Notes: generated by a model from the letters alone, not told the origin. Positions 1 to 5,843 are shown, numbered from the stretch's first letter. The stretch is DNA of 10,087 nucleotides from Desulfobacteraceae bacterium UBA2771 (GCA_002352605.1 DEIP01000070.1:1-10087), one strand, 5' to 3'. Numbers and translations are program-made.

Positions 1-71
1 GCCAACGTATAAAGAATGCGTTTTTTCAGTTCGGGGATCTTGAAGATGTTTCCGAATCCGCTGCCGACCAT
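1..71 (-). CDS. secY: Preprotein translocase subunit SecY, first 23 codons (3' end outside window)
   Basis: SecY is the membrane channel of the Sec translocon. Only MVGSGFGNIFKIPELKKRIL plus YTL and a partial codon are present. This is the cytoplasmic amphipathic segment that precedes the first transmembrane helix; the N-terminal pattern (GFGNIFKIPELKKRILYTL) and the position directly after rplO identify it. The ATG at 71 is preceded by AGAGGT, inside the end of rplO, with a two-base gap after the rplO TGA, so translation is probably coupled. The gene continues beyond the window. Confidence 0.93.
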   Translation of the reverse strand, partial: MVGSGFGNIFKIPELKKRILYTL

Positions 72-73
72 GA

Positions 74-514
74 TCAGATGACCTCTATCTTTCCGCCGGC
101 GGCCTCGATTTTTTGCCTGGCACTCTCACTGATCTTGTTGATCCGGACGGTAACGGGCACCCCAACAACGCCTTTGCCCAAAATTTTAATGCCGTCCCGA
201 TCGCCTTTCACGAGGCCGATTTGGATGAGCGCCACCTCGTCGACGACCGACTGAGCATCAAACCGGTTCAGATCCTGTACGTTGACGATGGCAAATGTTT
301 TTTTAAAGTGGTTTTTAAAACCGCGTTTCGGCAATCGACGATGGATCGGCATCTGCCCGCCCTCGTAACCGGGTCGCACGCCGCCACCGGAACGGCAGTT
401 CTGTCCTTTGTTTCCCCGACCGGCCGTTTTTCCGGAACCCGAGGCCACCCCCCTTCCAACGCGTTTTTTTACTTTTCGCTGACCCTTTTCGGGCGCCAAA
501 TCGTTGAGTCTCAT
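74..514 (-). CDS. rplO: 50S ribosomal protein L15
   Basis: L15 is a late-assembly 23S rRNA-binding protein with a long, basic, glycine-rich N-terminal extension. The 146-residue product starts MRLNDLAPEKGQRKVKKRVG and continues through SGSGKTAGRGNKGQNCRSGG and EGGQMPIHRRLPKRGF. It ends with ISESARQKIEAAGGKIEVI, as in the family. The ATG at 514 has GAGGAG inside the end of rpmD. Its TGA stop lies two bases before the secY ATG and it carries the secY ribosome binding site. Confidence 0.98.
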   Translation of the reverse strand: MRLNDLAPEKGQRKVKKRVGRGVASGSGKTAGRGNKGQNCRSGGGVRPGYEGGQMPIHRRLPKRGFKNHFKKTFAIVNVQDLNRFDAQSVVDEVALIQIGLVKGDRDGIKILGKGVVGVPVTVRINKISESARQKIEAAGGKIEVI

Positions 515-517
515 CGA

Positions 518-700
518 TTATCTCTCCTCGGCAACCACCAGGTGGGATACCTTTTCTACCATTCCTCTCACGGAAGGGGTATTTTGTAGTTCAACGGTAC
601 GATTAACCTTGTTGAGGCCCATTCCCCGAAGAACCTTGCGGTGTTTTTCGGGCCGCCCGATCATGCTTTTTACCAACGTTACTTTCAGCATTCCACTCAT
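518..700 (-). CDS. rpmD: 50S ribosomal protein L30
   Basis: L30 is a small 50S protein absent from several bacterial groups, so its presence here is mildly informative. The 60-residue product contains LKVTLVKSMIGRPEKHRKVL and RGMGLNKVNRTVELQNTPSV followed by RGMVEKVSHLV, typical of the family. I start it at the ATG at 700, where GAGGA overlaps the rpsE TGA nine bases upstream; the ATG at 691 would be a less well placed alternative. It ends three bases before rplO, and its last codons hold the rplO Shine-Dalgarno. Confidence 0.97.
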   Translation of the reverse strand: MSGMLKVTLVKSMIGRPEKHRKVLRGMGLNKVNRTVELQNTPSVRGMVEKVSHLVVAEER

Positions 701-712
701 CGTTCGTTATCC

Positions 713-1210
713 TCATTTTAAATCCTGGACTTTGAGTCCACGTCTGGCGGCAACCGATTCAATGCTTTCCAGCTGTTTCAGGCCATCAACAGTGGCCTTG
801 ACGACATTATGCGGGTTGTTGGTCCCCATGCATTTGGTCAGGATATTCTGGACGCCCACAGCCTCAAGGACGGCACGAACAGCGCCTCCGGCAATAACGC
901 CGGTACCTTCTGAAGCAGGTTTCAACATGACGCGGCCCGCCCCATATTTACCGATGACCTTGAAGGGAAGCGTCCCTTCGGTGAGGGGCACCTTGACCAT
1001 TGTCTTTTTGGCCTTTTCAACGCCTTTCCGTATGGCTTCAGGTACTTCACCTGCTTTCCCGAGACCGTACCCGACACTTCCATCACCGTCTCCAACAACC
1101 ACGATGGCGCTGAAGCTGAAGCGACGACCGCCTTTGACCACTTTGGCCACCCGGTTGATATGAACGACCTTGTCGATCAGTTGGTTTTCTTCAGTAGCTT
1201 GCTTAAACAA
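713..1210 (-). CDS. rpsE: 30S ribosomal protein S5 (TTG start)
   Basis: S5 lies at the mRNA channel and helps decoding accuracy; its loop near the N-terminus is the site of known spectinomycin-resistance changes. The 165-residue product has INRVAKVVKGGRRFSFSAIV, with the KGGRRFSF loop at residues 26–33, VGDGDGSVGYGLGKAGEVPE, then the C-terminal GTGVIAGGAVRAVLEAVGV and the segment LTKCMGTNNPHNVVKAT. The loop shows no deletion. Its start is TTG at 1210: an in-frame stop lies 12 bases upstream, the next in-frame ATG is about 70 codons downstream inside the conserved core, and AAGGAGG precedes it by 7 bases. Confidence 0.97.
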   Translation of the reverse strand: MFKQATEENQLIDKVVHINRVAKVVKGGRRFSFSAIVVVGDGDGSVGYGLGKAGEVPEAIRKGVEKAKKTMVKVPLTEGTLPFKVIGKYGAGRVMLKPASEGTGVIAGGAVRAVLEAVGVQNILTKCMGTNNPHNVVKATVDGLKQLESIESVAARRGLKVQDLK

Positions 1211-1217
1211 GTGTCTG

Positions 1218-1224
1218 CCTCCTT
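1218..1224 (-). promoter_or_regulatory. Strong Shine-Dalgarno of rpsE (TTG start)
   Basis: AAGGAGG on the mRNA strand lies 7 bases before a TTG codon at 1210. An in-frame TAA sits just 12 bases before that TTG, overlapping the first bases of this site, so no upstream start is possible. Confidence 0.85.
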
Positions 1225-1236
1225 AACTGGTGTGTA

Positions 1237-1605
1237 CTAAAAGTCCAACCCGGCTTCCCGGGCTCCGTCGGATAAGGCTTTGATGCGTCCATGATAGAGG
1301 AAGCCGTTACGATCGAAAACAACTTTCTTAACTCCTTTATCCATGGCCCGCTGCGCAAGCAGTTTTCCGGTGAAAACCGCCTTGGCGACTTTGCTCTCAA
1401 ACGTCGGTTGATCCTTCACCGCTTTTTCGTTGCTGCAAGCAGCCACAAGCGTGGTACCGGTAGTGTCATCAACAATTTGGCTGTAAATGTGTTTGGCACT
1501 TCTATACACGGTAAGCCTGGGTCTTTCCACCGTGCTGTTTATTTTTTTGCCGACTCTTTTTTTTCGTTTCAGCCAGGTTTTCTTTTTTTCGTTTGTTGAA
1601 CCCAT
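1237..1605 (-). CDS. rplR: 50S ribosomal protein L18
   Basis: L18 binds 5S rRNA together with L5 in the central protuberance. The 122-residue product has a basic N-terminus (MGSTNEKKKTWLKRKKRVGKK), then RPRLTVYRSAKHIYSQIVDD and FDRNGFLYHGRIKALSDGAREAGLDF, the family ending. The start is the ATG at 1605, with AAAGGA seven bases upstream. The frame stays open back to a TTG at 1665, but the extra 20 residues resemble no L18 N-terminus. The gene lies 26 bases before rpsE. Confidence 0.97.
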   Translation of the reverse strand: MGSTNEKKKTWLKRKKRVGKKINSTVERPRLTVYRSAKHIYSQIVDDTTGTTLVAACSNEKAVKDQPTFESKVAKAVFTGKLLAQRAMDKGVKKVVFDRNGFLYHGRIKALSDGAREAGLDF

Positions 1606-1671
1606 TTTAAATTCCTTTAATGGCCGCTTTGCATCGACAGGTCCCGTAGGGTAACGCAAGGGCAACTGAGT

Positions 1672-2211
1672 TTATTTGGTGCCGGTTTTTCCAGCTTTTC
1701 GCTGGATGTACTCTTCGGCGTATTTAACGCCCTTGCCCTTGTATGGCTCGGGCTTTCTCAGCTTCCGAATCGACGCAGCGGTCTGGCCGACCTTTTCCTT
1801 GTCAATACCGCTTAATTTGATGACGTTGGCTTTGTCGACCTTTGCATCAATGCCTTCCGGCAACACGAAATCAATAGCATGCGAATACCCCAGGTTTAAA
1901 ACGATCGTTTTCCCCTTCATTTCCGCCCGGTACCCGATGCCGTTAATCTCCAAGATTCTCTCGTATCCCTTGCTAACGCCATCAACCATATTTGAAATCA
2001 AGCTGCGGGTCAGCCCCTGAAGCGCACGGGTTTTACGATCTTCCCGTTCGATCATCACCGAGATTTTGTTGTCCTTAATCGAAAGATCCACCGCAGGGTG
2101 AATGATTCGGGTCAAAGTACCCTTCTCTCCCTTGACCACCAGTTCGTGGTTTTCATAGTCGATACTGGTCTTCGCGGGAATTACTATAGCCTTCTTTCCT
2201 ACTCGAGACAT
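1672..2211 (-). CDS. rplF: 50S ribosomal protein L6
   Basis: L6 binds 23S rRNA near the sarcin-ricin loop, at the landing site for elongation factors. The 179-residue product consists of two related domains, typical of the family. It starts MSRVGKKAIVIPAKTSI, has VVKGEKGTLTR, RSLISNMVDGVSKGYERILE and GIGYRAEMKGKTIVLNLGYSH, and ends with RKPEPYKGKGVKYAEEYI and a basic tail. The ATG at 2211 has GAGGT seven bases upstream. A gap of 66 bases without a clear feature separates it from rplR. Confidence 0.98.
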   Translation of the reverse strand: MSRVGKKAIVIPAKTSIDYENHELVVKGEKGTLTRIIHPAVDLSIKDNKISVMIEREDRKTRALQGLTRSLISNMVDGVSKGYERILEINGIGYRAEMKGKTIVLNLGYSHAIDFVLPEGIDAKVDKANVIKLSGIDKEKVGQTAASIRKLRKPEPYKGKGVKYAEEYIQRKAGKTGTK

Positions 2212-2227
2212 TTAACGCACCTCGTTT

Positions 2228-2272
2228 TTACTTCCTGTCAATAACCGGAGTCAGTTCAGGATCTGGAGACAT
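2228..2272 (-). other. Possible 14-codon ORF between rpsH and rplF
   Basis: In the 83-base gap after rpsH, an ATG at 2272 opens a frame encoding MSPDPELTPVIDRK and ending in TAA. A GGCGG lies one base before the ATG, with AAAGG slightly further upstream. I do not recognise the peptide. Its stop lies 16 bases before the rplF ATG, so translation could couple to rplF. A chance ORF of this length is common, so this is only a candidate. Confidence 0.15.
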
Positions 2273-2294
2273 TCCGCCTTTTTATTATGGCAAT

Positions 2295-2687
2295 TTACCA
2301 GAGCGTGCAAAGCACTTCTCCGCCGATATTCTTCTCCCTGGCAACTTTGTCCGTCATGACCCCCTTAGAGGTGGACATAATTGCGATTCCCAATCCGCTA
2401 TAAACAGGCTTTACGGACCGGGCATTGAGATAGGTCCGCCGACTGGGCTTACTAATCCGTTCGACATTTATGATGGTATGTTTCTGAGCGCCTGTGTACT
2501 TGAGATAGACACGGAGGGTGCCCTGCTTACCATCATTAATGAACTTGTAATTACGGACATATCCCGATTCTTTGAGAACCTTGGCGATCTCTATTTTTAT
2601 TTTTGATCCGGGAATGTCAACACTGTTGTGTTTCGCCTTCCCGGCGTTCCTGATGCGGGTTAACATATCGGCAATCGGATCGCTCAT
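2295..2687 (-). CDS. rpsH: 30S ribosomal protein S8
   Basis: S8 binds helix 21 of 16S rRNA and organises the 30S platform. In E. coli it is the repressor of the spc operon, acting on the rplE mRNA. The 130-residue product has MSDPIADMLTRIRNA, IDIPGSK-like VDIPGSKIKIEIAKVLKE, and the C-terminal IAIMSTSKGVMTDKVAREKN then GGEVLC. I start it at the ATG at 2687; a GTG one codon earlier would only be 4 bases from the AGGA, while the ATG is 7 bases away. A 51-base AT-rich gap precedes it and an 83-base gap follows. Confidence 0.97.
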   Translation of the reverse strand: MSDPIADMLTRIRNAGKAKHNSVDIPGSKIKIEIAKVLKESGYVRNYKFINDGKQGTLRVYLKYTGAQKHTIINVERISKPSRRTYLNARSVKPVYSGLGIAIMSTSKGVMTDKVAREKNIGGEVLCTLW

Positions 2688-2738
2688 CACTATTTCCTAC
2701 TCTATAAATTTAAAAGTTATTCAACCCAAAATGGGTGT
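2688..2738 (-). other. rpsN–rpsH intergenic region, AT-rich, 51 bases
   Basis: A small hairpin (ACCCA–UUU–UGGGU) follows the rpsN stop closely. An AT-rich stretch then contains a weak promoter-like pair, TTGGGT, 17 bases, TATAGA (2701–2729 on this strand). It matches the sigma-70 consensus at 3/6 and 4/6 positions only. The rpsH Shine-Dalgarno TAGGA follows. I do not call a promoter or terminator here. Confidence 0.3.
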
Positions 2739-2924
2739 TTACCAACTGGACTTTACGACACCCGGAAGCCGGCCTTGGGAAGCCAGGTTACGGAAGCAGA
2801 TACGGCAGATGCCAAATTTTCTGATAAACGCTCGCGGTCTTCCGCATATAGGGCACCGGTTGTAGGCCCTTACGCTGAACTTCGGTTTCCTTTTAACCTT
2901 CTCTCTGAGTGATGTCTTCGCCAC
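2739..2924 (-). CDS. rpsN: 30S ribosomal protein S14, short zinc-binding type (GTG start)
   Basis: S14 is a late-assembling 30S head protein. This is the short, 61-residue zinc form: after the basic MAKTSLREKVKRKPKF comes CPIC at residues 24–27 and CRIC at residues 40–43, and the protein ends GRLPGVVKSSW. E. coli has the longer, about 100-residue cysteine-free type, so this locus differs from the gammaproteobacterial version. The start is GTG at 2924, followed by GCG AAG ACA (AKT), with AAGGAG six bases upstream. No in-frame ATG exists in the gene. It lies 29 bases after rplE. Confidence 0.97.
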   Translation of the reverse strand: MAKTSLREKVKRKPKFSVRAYNRCPICGRPRAFIRKFGICRICFRNLASQGRLPGVVKSSW

Positions 2925-2930
2925 AGCTTT

Positions 2931-2936
2931 CTCCTT
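2931..2936 (-). promoter_or_regulatory. Shine-Dalgarno of rpsN (GTG start)
   Basis: AAGGAG on the mRNA strand lies 6 bases before the GTG at 2924, and sets that codon as the rpsN start. Confidence 0.8.
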
Positions 2937-2953
2937 GTAACCACCAGACTTTA

Positions 2954-3493
2954 TTAATTCTTGAAAGGCATCCCCATCAATTTGAGGAGTTCTTTGCCCT
3001 CTTCATTACTTTTGGCCGTCGTCACGATACTGATATTCAGGCCTTTTATTTTATCTATCTTGTCATAGTCTATTTCAGGAAATATCAGTTGCTCTTTTAC
3101 ACCTAAGGAATAATTTCCTAAACCGTCGAAGGCTTTGCCGGAGATGCCCCTGAAATCCCTGACACGTGGCAGCGCCACATTGATCAGCTTGTTGAGGAAA
3201 TCATACATCCGGTTCCTGCGCAGGGTGACCATGCAGCCGATGGGCACGCCTTCACGCAACTTAAAAGCGGCTATTGATTTCTTGGCCCGAGTGATAACCG
3301 GCTGTTGCCCGGCAATCTGCCTGAGCTCATCGATGGCCGAATCAATTATTTTGATATTGTGAATTGCCTCACCCAGCCCCATATTCAGCACAACTTTATT
3401 AATTCTGGGTATCTGCATGGGGTTGGTGTAATTAAACTTATCCTTCAGTTCCGGCACCACCGTCTCATTGTAATAGGATTTGAGCTGTGACAT
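2954..3493 (-). CDS. rplE: 50S ribosomal protein L5
   Basis: L5 binds 5S rRNA in the central protuberance and contacts P-site tRNA and S13. The 179-residue product equals the E. coli length. It has MQIPRINKVVLNMGLGEA near the N-terminus, QQPVITRAKKSIAAFKLREG, then RVRDFRGISGKAFDGLGNYS and IFPEIDYDKIDKIKGLNISI, all family hallmarks. The ATG at 3493 has GGAGGA five bases upstream. A second SD-like GGGAGG lies about 10 bases further upstream in the 35-base gap after rplX. Confidence 0.98.
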   Translation of the reverse strand: MSQLKSYYNETVVPELKDKFNYTNPMQIPRINKVVLNMGLGEAIHNIKIIDSAIDELRQIAGQQPVITRAKKSIAAFKLREGVPIGCMVTLRRNRMYDFLNKLINVALPRVRDFRGISGKAFDGLGNYSLGVKEQLIFPEIDYDKIDKIKGLNISIVTTAKSNEEGKELLKLMGMPFKN

Positions 3494-3528
3494 GTTATTC
3501 CTCCGAGAGCCTCCCTATTTTGTCGGCC

Positions 3529-3858
3529 CTATGCATCTATAATTTCACTGCATTTTCTGCAGATGCGGACCTTCTTGCCATCGTCCAGGGTTTTTGTTTT
3601 TACCCTCACGGGTTCAATGCACTTGTTGCACATCAGCATGACATTGGACCAGTGGATCGTTGCTTCACGCTCTAGGATTCCGCCCTGTCTGTTCTCCGCA
3701 TTAGGCTTCGTGTGCCGCTTCATGATGTTGATGTTCTCGACGAGGAGACGGTTCTTTTTCCCGATGACCTTAAGGACTTTGCCTACCTTACCTTTATCCT
3801 TGCCGGCGATGACCTTGACTTTGTCGTCTTTCTTTATATTTATTGTGTCTCTGATCAT
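3529..3858 (-). CDS. rplX: 50S ribosomal protein L24, with zinc-ribbon-like cysteines
   Basis: L24 starts 50S assembly by binding the 5' end of 23S rRNA and lies near the tunnel exit. The 109-residue product has the N-terminal KOW motif VKVIAGKDKGKVGKVLKV and NIMKRHTKPN. Its C-terminal half holds CNKC at residues 77–80 and CRKC at 100–103, a pattern that could bind a metal ion. E. coli L24 lacks these cysteines, but many other bacterial L24 proteins have them. The ATG at 3858 has a GGAG eight bases upstream, and the gene is 30 bases from rplN. Metal binding is inferred. Confidence 0.97.
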   Translation of the reverse strand: MIRDTINIKKDDKVKVIAGKDKGKVGKVLKVIGKKNRLLVENINIMKRHTKPNAENRQGGILEREATIHWSNVMLMCNKCIEPVRVKTKTLDDGKKVRICRKCSEIIDA

Positions 3859-3888
3859 TTCGTTTTCTCCACGACGCGGGACCCTCCG

Positions 3889-4257
3889 TTACAGCACCTC
3901 GGGTGCAAGTGATACGATTTTCATAAATCGTTTGGCGCGAAGTTCCCTGGCAACCGGCCCGAAGATACGGGTGCCCAGTGGTTCACGCTGGCTGTTGATC
4001 AACACGGCGGAGTTATCATCGAAACGGATGTACGACCCATCGGTCCGGCGAATCTCTTTTTTGGTTCTGACCACTACGGCCCTAAGGACATCGCCTTTTT
4101 TTACCTTTGCGTTGGGAATGGCTTCTTTTACCGTAACCACGATAATATCACCGATACCCGCGTACCGTCTTTTGGATCCCCCCAAGACTTTGATGCAGTA
4201 CACTGCACGTGCGCCCGAGTTGTCCGCCACCGTCAGTTTTGTTTCGGCCTGAATCAT
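3889..4257 (-). CDS. rplN: 50S ribosomal protein L14
   Basis: L14 binds 23S rRNA at the subunit interface next to L19, and contacts RsfS when that silencing factor is present. The 122-residue product starts MIQAETKLTVADNSGARAV and continues with YCIKVLGGSKRRYAGIGDII, then VVRTKKEIRRTDGSYIRFDD and the ending RELRAKRFMKIVSLAPEVL, nearly invariant in bacteria. The ATG at 4257 has AAAGGA eight bases upstream. In E. coli this gene begins the separate spc operon; here it follows rpsQ by only 18 bases. Confidence 0.98.
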   Translation of the reverse strand: MIQAETKLTVADNSGARAVYCIKVLGGSKRRYAGIGDIIVVTVKEAIPNAKVKKGDVLRAVVVRTKKEIRRTDGSYIRFDDNSAVLINSQREPLGTRIFGPVARELRAKRFMKIVSLAPEVL

Positions 4258-4275
4258 GTTTATCGTCCTTTATCG

Positions 4276-4533
4276 CTATACGGCTTTTTCGATAACGTCT
4301 GTAACGCGCCACCGTTTAAGCTTGCTGATGGGACGAGATTCGGTAATCAACACCTTGTCCCCGATGTTACAGCTGTTGTCTTTATCGTGGGCGGCGAATT
4401 TATTACGTCTTCTGATATATTTCTTGTACATGGGATGTTTGACCAACCGCTCGACTTGTACAACGGCCGTTTTATCCATCTTGTCGCTAACCACAGTACC
4501 GATAAGTTGTCTTTTGATTCCACGATTTTTCAT
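4276..4533 (-). CDS. rpsQ: 30S ribosomal protein S17
   Basis: S17 is an early 16S rRNA-binding OB-fold protein of the 30S body. The 85-residue product has GTVVSDKMDKTAVVQVERLVKHP followed by a basic KKYIRRRNKFAAHD loop and ITESRPISKLKRWRVTDVIEKA, all characteristic. The ATG at 4533 lies only 9 bases after the rpmC stop, and no good Shine-Dalgarno precedes it (GATGCGGTC is the spacer). It therefore probably depends on ribosomes finishing rpmC. It is the last gene of the E. coli-type S10 operon. Confidence 0.97.
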   Translation of the reverse strand: MKNRGIKRQLIGTVVSDKMDKTAVVQVERLVKHPMYKKYIRRRNKFAAHDKDNSCNIGDKVLITESRPISKLKRWRVTDVIEKAV

Positions 4534-4542
4534 GACCGCATC

Positions 4543-4746
4543 TTAGTCTTTTTCTATAGGGTTGGATTTATAGTTCAATATGGTTTTCAACCGAGCAACA
4601 TCTTTTCTGGTTTCCCCGATCTTCTTGGGATTTTCCAGTTGCCCGATTTCATGCTGAAACCGAAGATTGAACAGGGCTTCCTTCAGATCGGCGACTTTGT
4701 GCTGAATCTCGTCGCCATTCATGTCTCTGATTTCGGTCGCTTTCAT
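4543..4746 (-). CDS. rpmC: 50S ribosomal protein L29
   Basis: L29 is a small two-helix protein beside L23 at the exit tunnel mouth. The 67-residue product starts MKATEIRDMNGDEIQHKVADL and carries the family motif LFNLRFQHEIGQLENP, then RKDVARLKTIL. It starts inside the rplP stop (TAATG), with GAGGAG about nine bases upstream lying in the 3' end of rplP, so translation is probably coupled. It is a few residues longer than the E. coli protein (63). Confidence 0.97.
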   Translation of the reverse strand: MKATEIRDMNGDEIQHKVADLKEALFNLRFQHEIGQLENPKKIGETRKDVARLKTILNYKSNPIEKD

Positions 4747-5159
4747 TATTGCTCGCTCCTCTCCACAAACCGGGTTTTTAGGGGAAGTTTGTGGGCGGCA
4801 AGCCGAAATGCTTCCATTGCCATCTCCCGGCTTACACCGGTCATCTCATAAATCACACGCCCCGGCCGAATAACGGCCACCCATCCCTCAGGAGCGCCCT
4901 TGCCTTTACCCATACGGACCTCGGCGGGTTTTTTCGTGTAGGGCTTGTCCGGAAACATACGAATCCAGATTTTCCCCCCCCTTTTCACGTAACGGGTCAT
5001 GGCAATACGCGCCGCCTCGATCTGCTTAGAGGATATCGTTCCACAACCGATGGCCTGCAATCCAAATTCTCCGAAACTCAGATCACTGCCACGGTATGCG
5101 GCACCCCTCATTCTTCCCTTTTGACTTTTACGATATTTGACCTTCTTAGGGCTCAGCAT
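4746..5159 (-). CDS. rplP: 50S ribosomal protein L16
   Basis: L16 organises the A-site tRNA elbow region of 23S rRNA and is needed late in 50S assembly. The 137-residue product starts MLSPKKVKYRKSQKGRMRG, contains GGKIWIRMFPDKPYTKKP and then VRMGKGKGAPEGWVAVI. Arg82 in VRMGKGKG matches E. coli Arg81, the residue hydroxylated there by RoxA/YcfD; whether this organism has that enzyme is unknown. The ATG at 5159 has a GGGAG 7 bases upstream. The TAA stop overlaps the rpmC start by one base (TAATG). Confidence 0.98.
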   Translation of the reverse strand: MLSPKKVKYRKSQKGRMRGAAYRGSDLSFGEFGLQAIGCGTISSKQIEAARIAMTRYVKRGGKIWIRMFPDKPYTKKPAEVRMGKGKGAPEGWVAVIRPGRVIYEMTGVSREMAMEAFRLAAHKLPLKTRFVERSEQ

Positions 5160-5177
5160 TTCCTATCTCCCACAAGC

Positions 5178-5828
5178 CTAACCACTGATTTCGGCTTTAT
5201 CCTTTTTGAGAATTTCGCCATGGAACAAAAACACCTTAATTCCGACAATTCCATAAGTGGTGCGGGCTTCTGTGACACCGTAGTCGATATCGGCGCGTAG
5301 GGTGTGCAGTGGCACCCGACCTTCACGGTACCATTCCGTACGGGCCATCTCGGCACCACCAAGCCGACCGGAGCAGATTATTTTGACGCCTTGGGCGCCA
5401 AACCGCATGGCAGAGGATACCCCACGCTTCATGGCGCGTCTGAAAGCAACACGTCGTTCGATCTGCATGGCCACATTTTCAGCAACCAACTGGGCGTTCA
5501 CCTCAGGCTTTCTGATTTCCTGAATATCAATCAGCACTTCCTGGCTCACTCGGCCTTCGAGTGCCTTCTTGAGCTTTTCGATCTCCGAGCCTTTTTTACC
5601 AATCACGATTCCGGGTCGAGCCGTAAAGATTCGCAGCCGAACCCGCCGGGTAGATCTTTCGATTTCGATTTTAGCAACGCCGGCATGGTGGAGTTTCTCT
5701 TTGATGAACTTTCGAATCTGGTAGTCCTCAAAGATGTAATCGGCATATTTCTTGCCGGCAAACCACCGGGATTCCCAGGTTTTAACGATTCCCAGCCTTA
5801 ATGAAATAGGGTTGACTTTCTGGCCCAA
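5178..5828 (-). CDS. rpsC: 30S ribosomal protein S3 (TTG start)
   Basis: S3 sits at the mRNA entry channel of the 30S head and contributes to mRNA unwinding. The 216-residue product begins (M)GQKVNPISLRLGIVKTWESR, has the KH-domain GKKG loop at residues 77–80 within PGIVIGKKGSEIEKL, and carries the C-terminal RADIDYGVTEARTTYGIVGIK domain. It is shorter than the 233-residue E. coli protein only in the C-terminal tail. The start codon is TTG at 5828, directly before GGC CAG AAA (GQK). The family's conserved second residue Gly and the AAGGAGG eight bases upstream make this assignment firm. It is followed 18 bases later by rplP. Confidence 0.97.
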   Translation of the reverse strand: MGQKVNPISLRLGIVKTWESRWFAGKKYADYIFEDYQIRKFIKEKLHHAGVAKIEIERSTRRVRLRIFTARPGIVIGKKGSEIEKLKKALEGRVSQEVLIDIQEIRKPEVNAQLVAENVAMQIERRVAFRRAMKRGVSSAMRFGAQGVKIICSGRLGGAEMARTEWYREGRVPLHTLRADIDYGVTEARTTYGIVGIKVFLFHGEILKKDKAEISG

Positions 5829-5836
5829 GCTATTTT

Positions 5837-5843
5837 CCTCCTT
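5837..5843 (-). promoter_or_regulatory. Strong Shine-Dalgarno of rpsC overlapping the rplV stop
   Basis: AAGGAGG on the mRNA strand, a full match to the anti-Shine-Dalgarno core, lies 8 bases before a TTG codon and includes the last two bases of the rplV TAA. It decides the rpsC start, because no ATG or GTG exists in a suitable place. Confidence 0.85.

Noticed and set aside
504..1163. Long plus-strand open frame (219 codons) antisense to rplO, rpmD and rpsE
   Set aside because: It lies opposite three certain ribosomal protein genes, resembles no known family, and crosses gene boundaries; it is a by-product of the codon use on the coding strand.
1606..1665. Upstream extension of rplR to a TTG at 1665
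   Set aside because: The added residues (LRYPTGPVDAKRPLKEF region) match no L18 N-terminus, and the ATG at 1605 has a good Shine-Dalgarno.
1606..1671. Structure or promoter in the rplF–rplR gap
   Set aside because: Only a three-base-pair CCC/GGG stem and no promoter-like pair are visible.
3563..4252. Long plus-strand open frame (229 codons) antisense to rplX and rplN
   Set aside because: Same reason: it overlaps two certain genes and has a low-complexity composition rich in Ser, Thr, Leu and Phe, typical of an antisense shadow.
4530..4541. Minimal ORF ATG CGG TCA TGA overlapping the rpsQ start
   Set aside because: Only three codons, without a ribosome binding site; the overlap with the rpsQ ATG is likely accidental.
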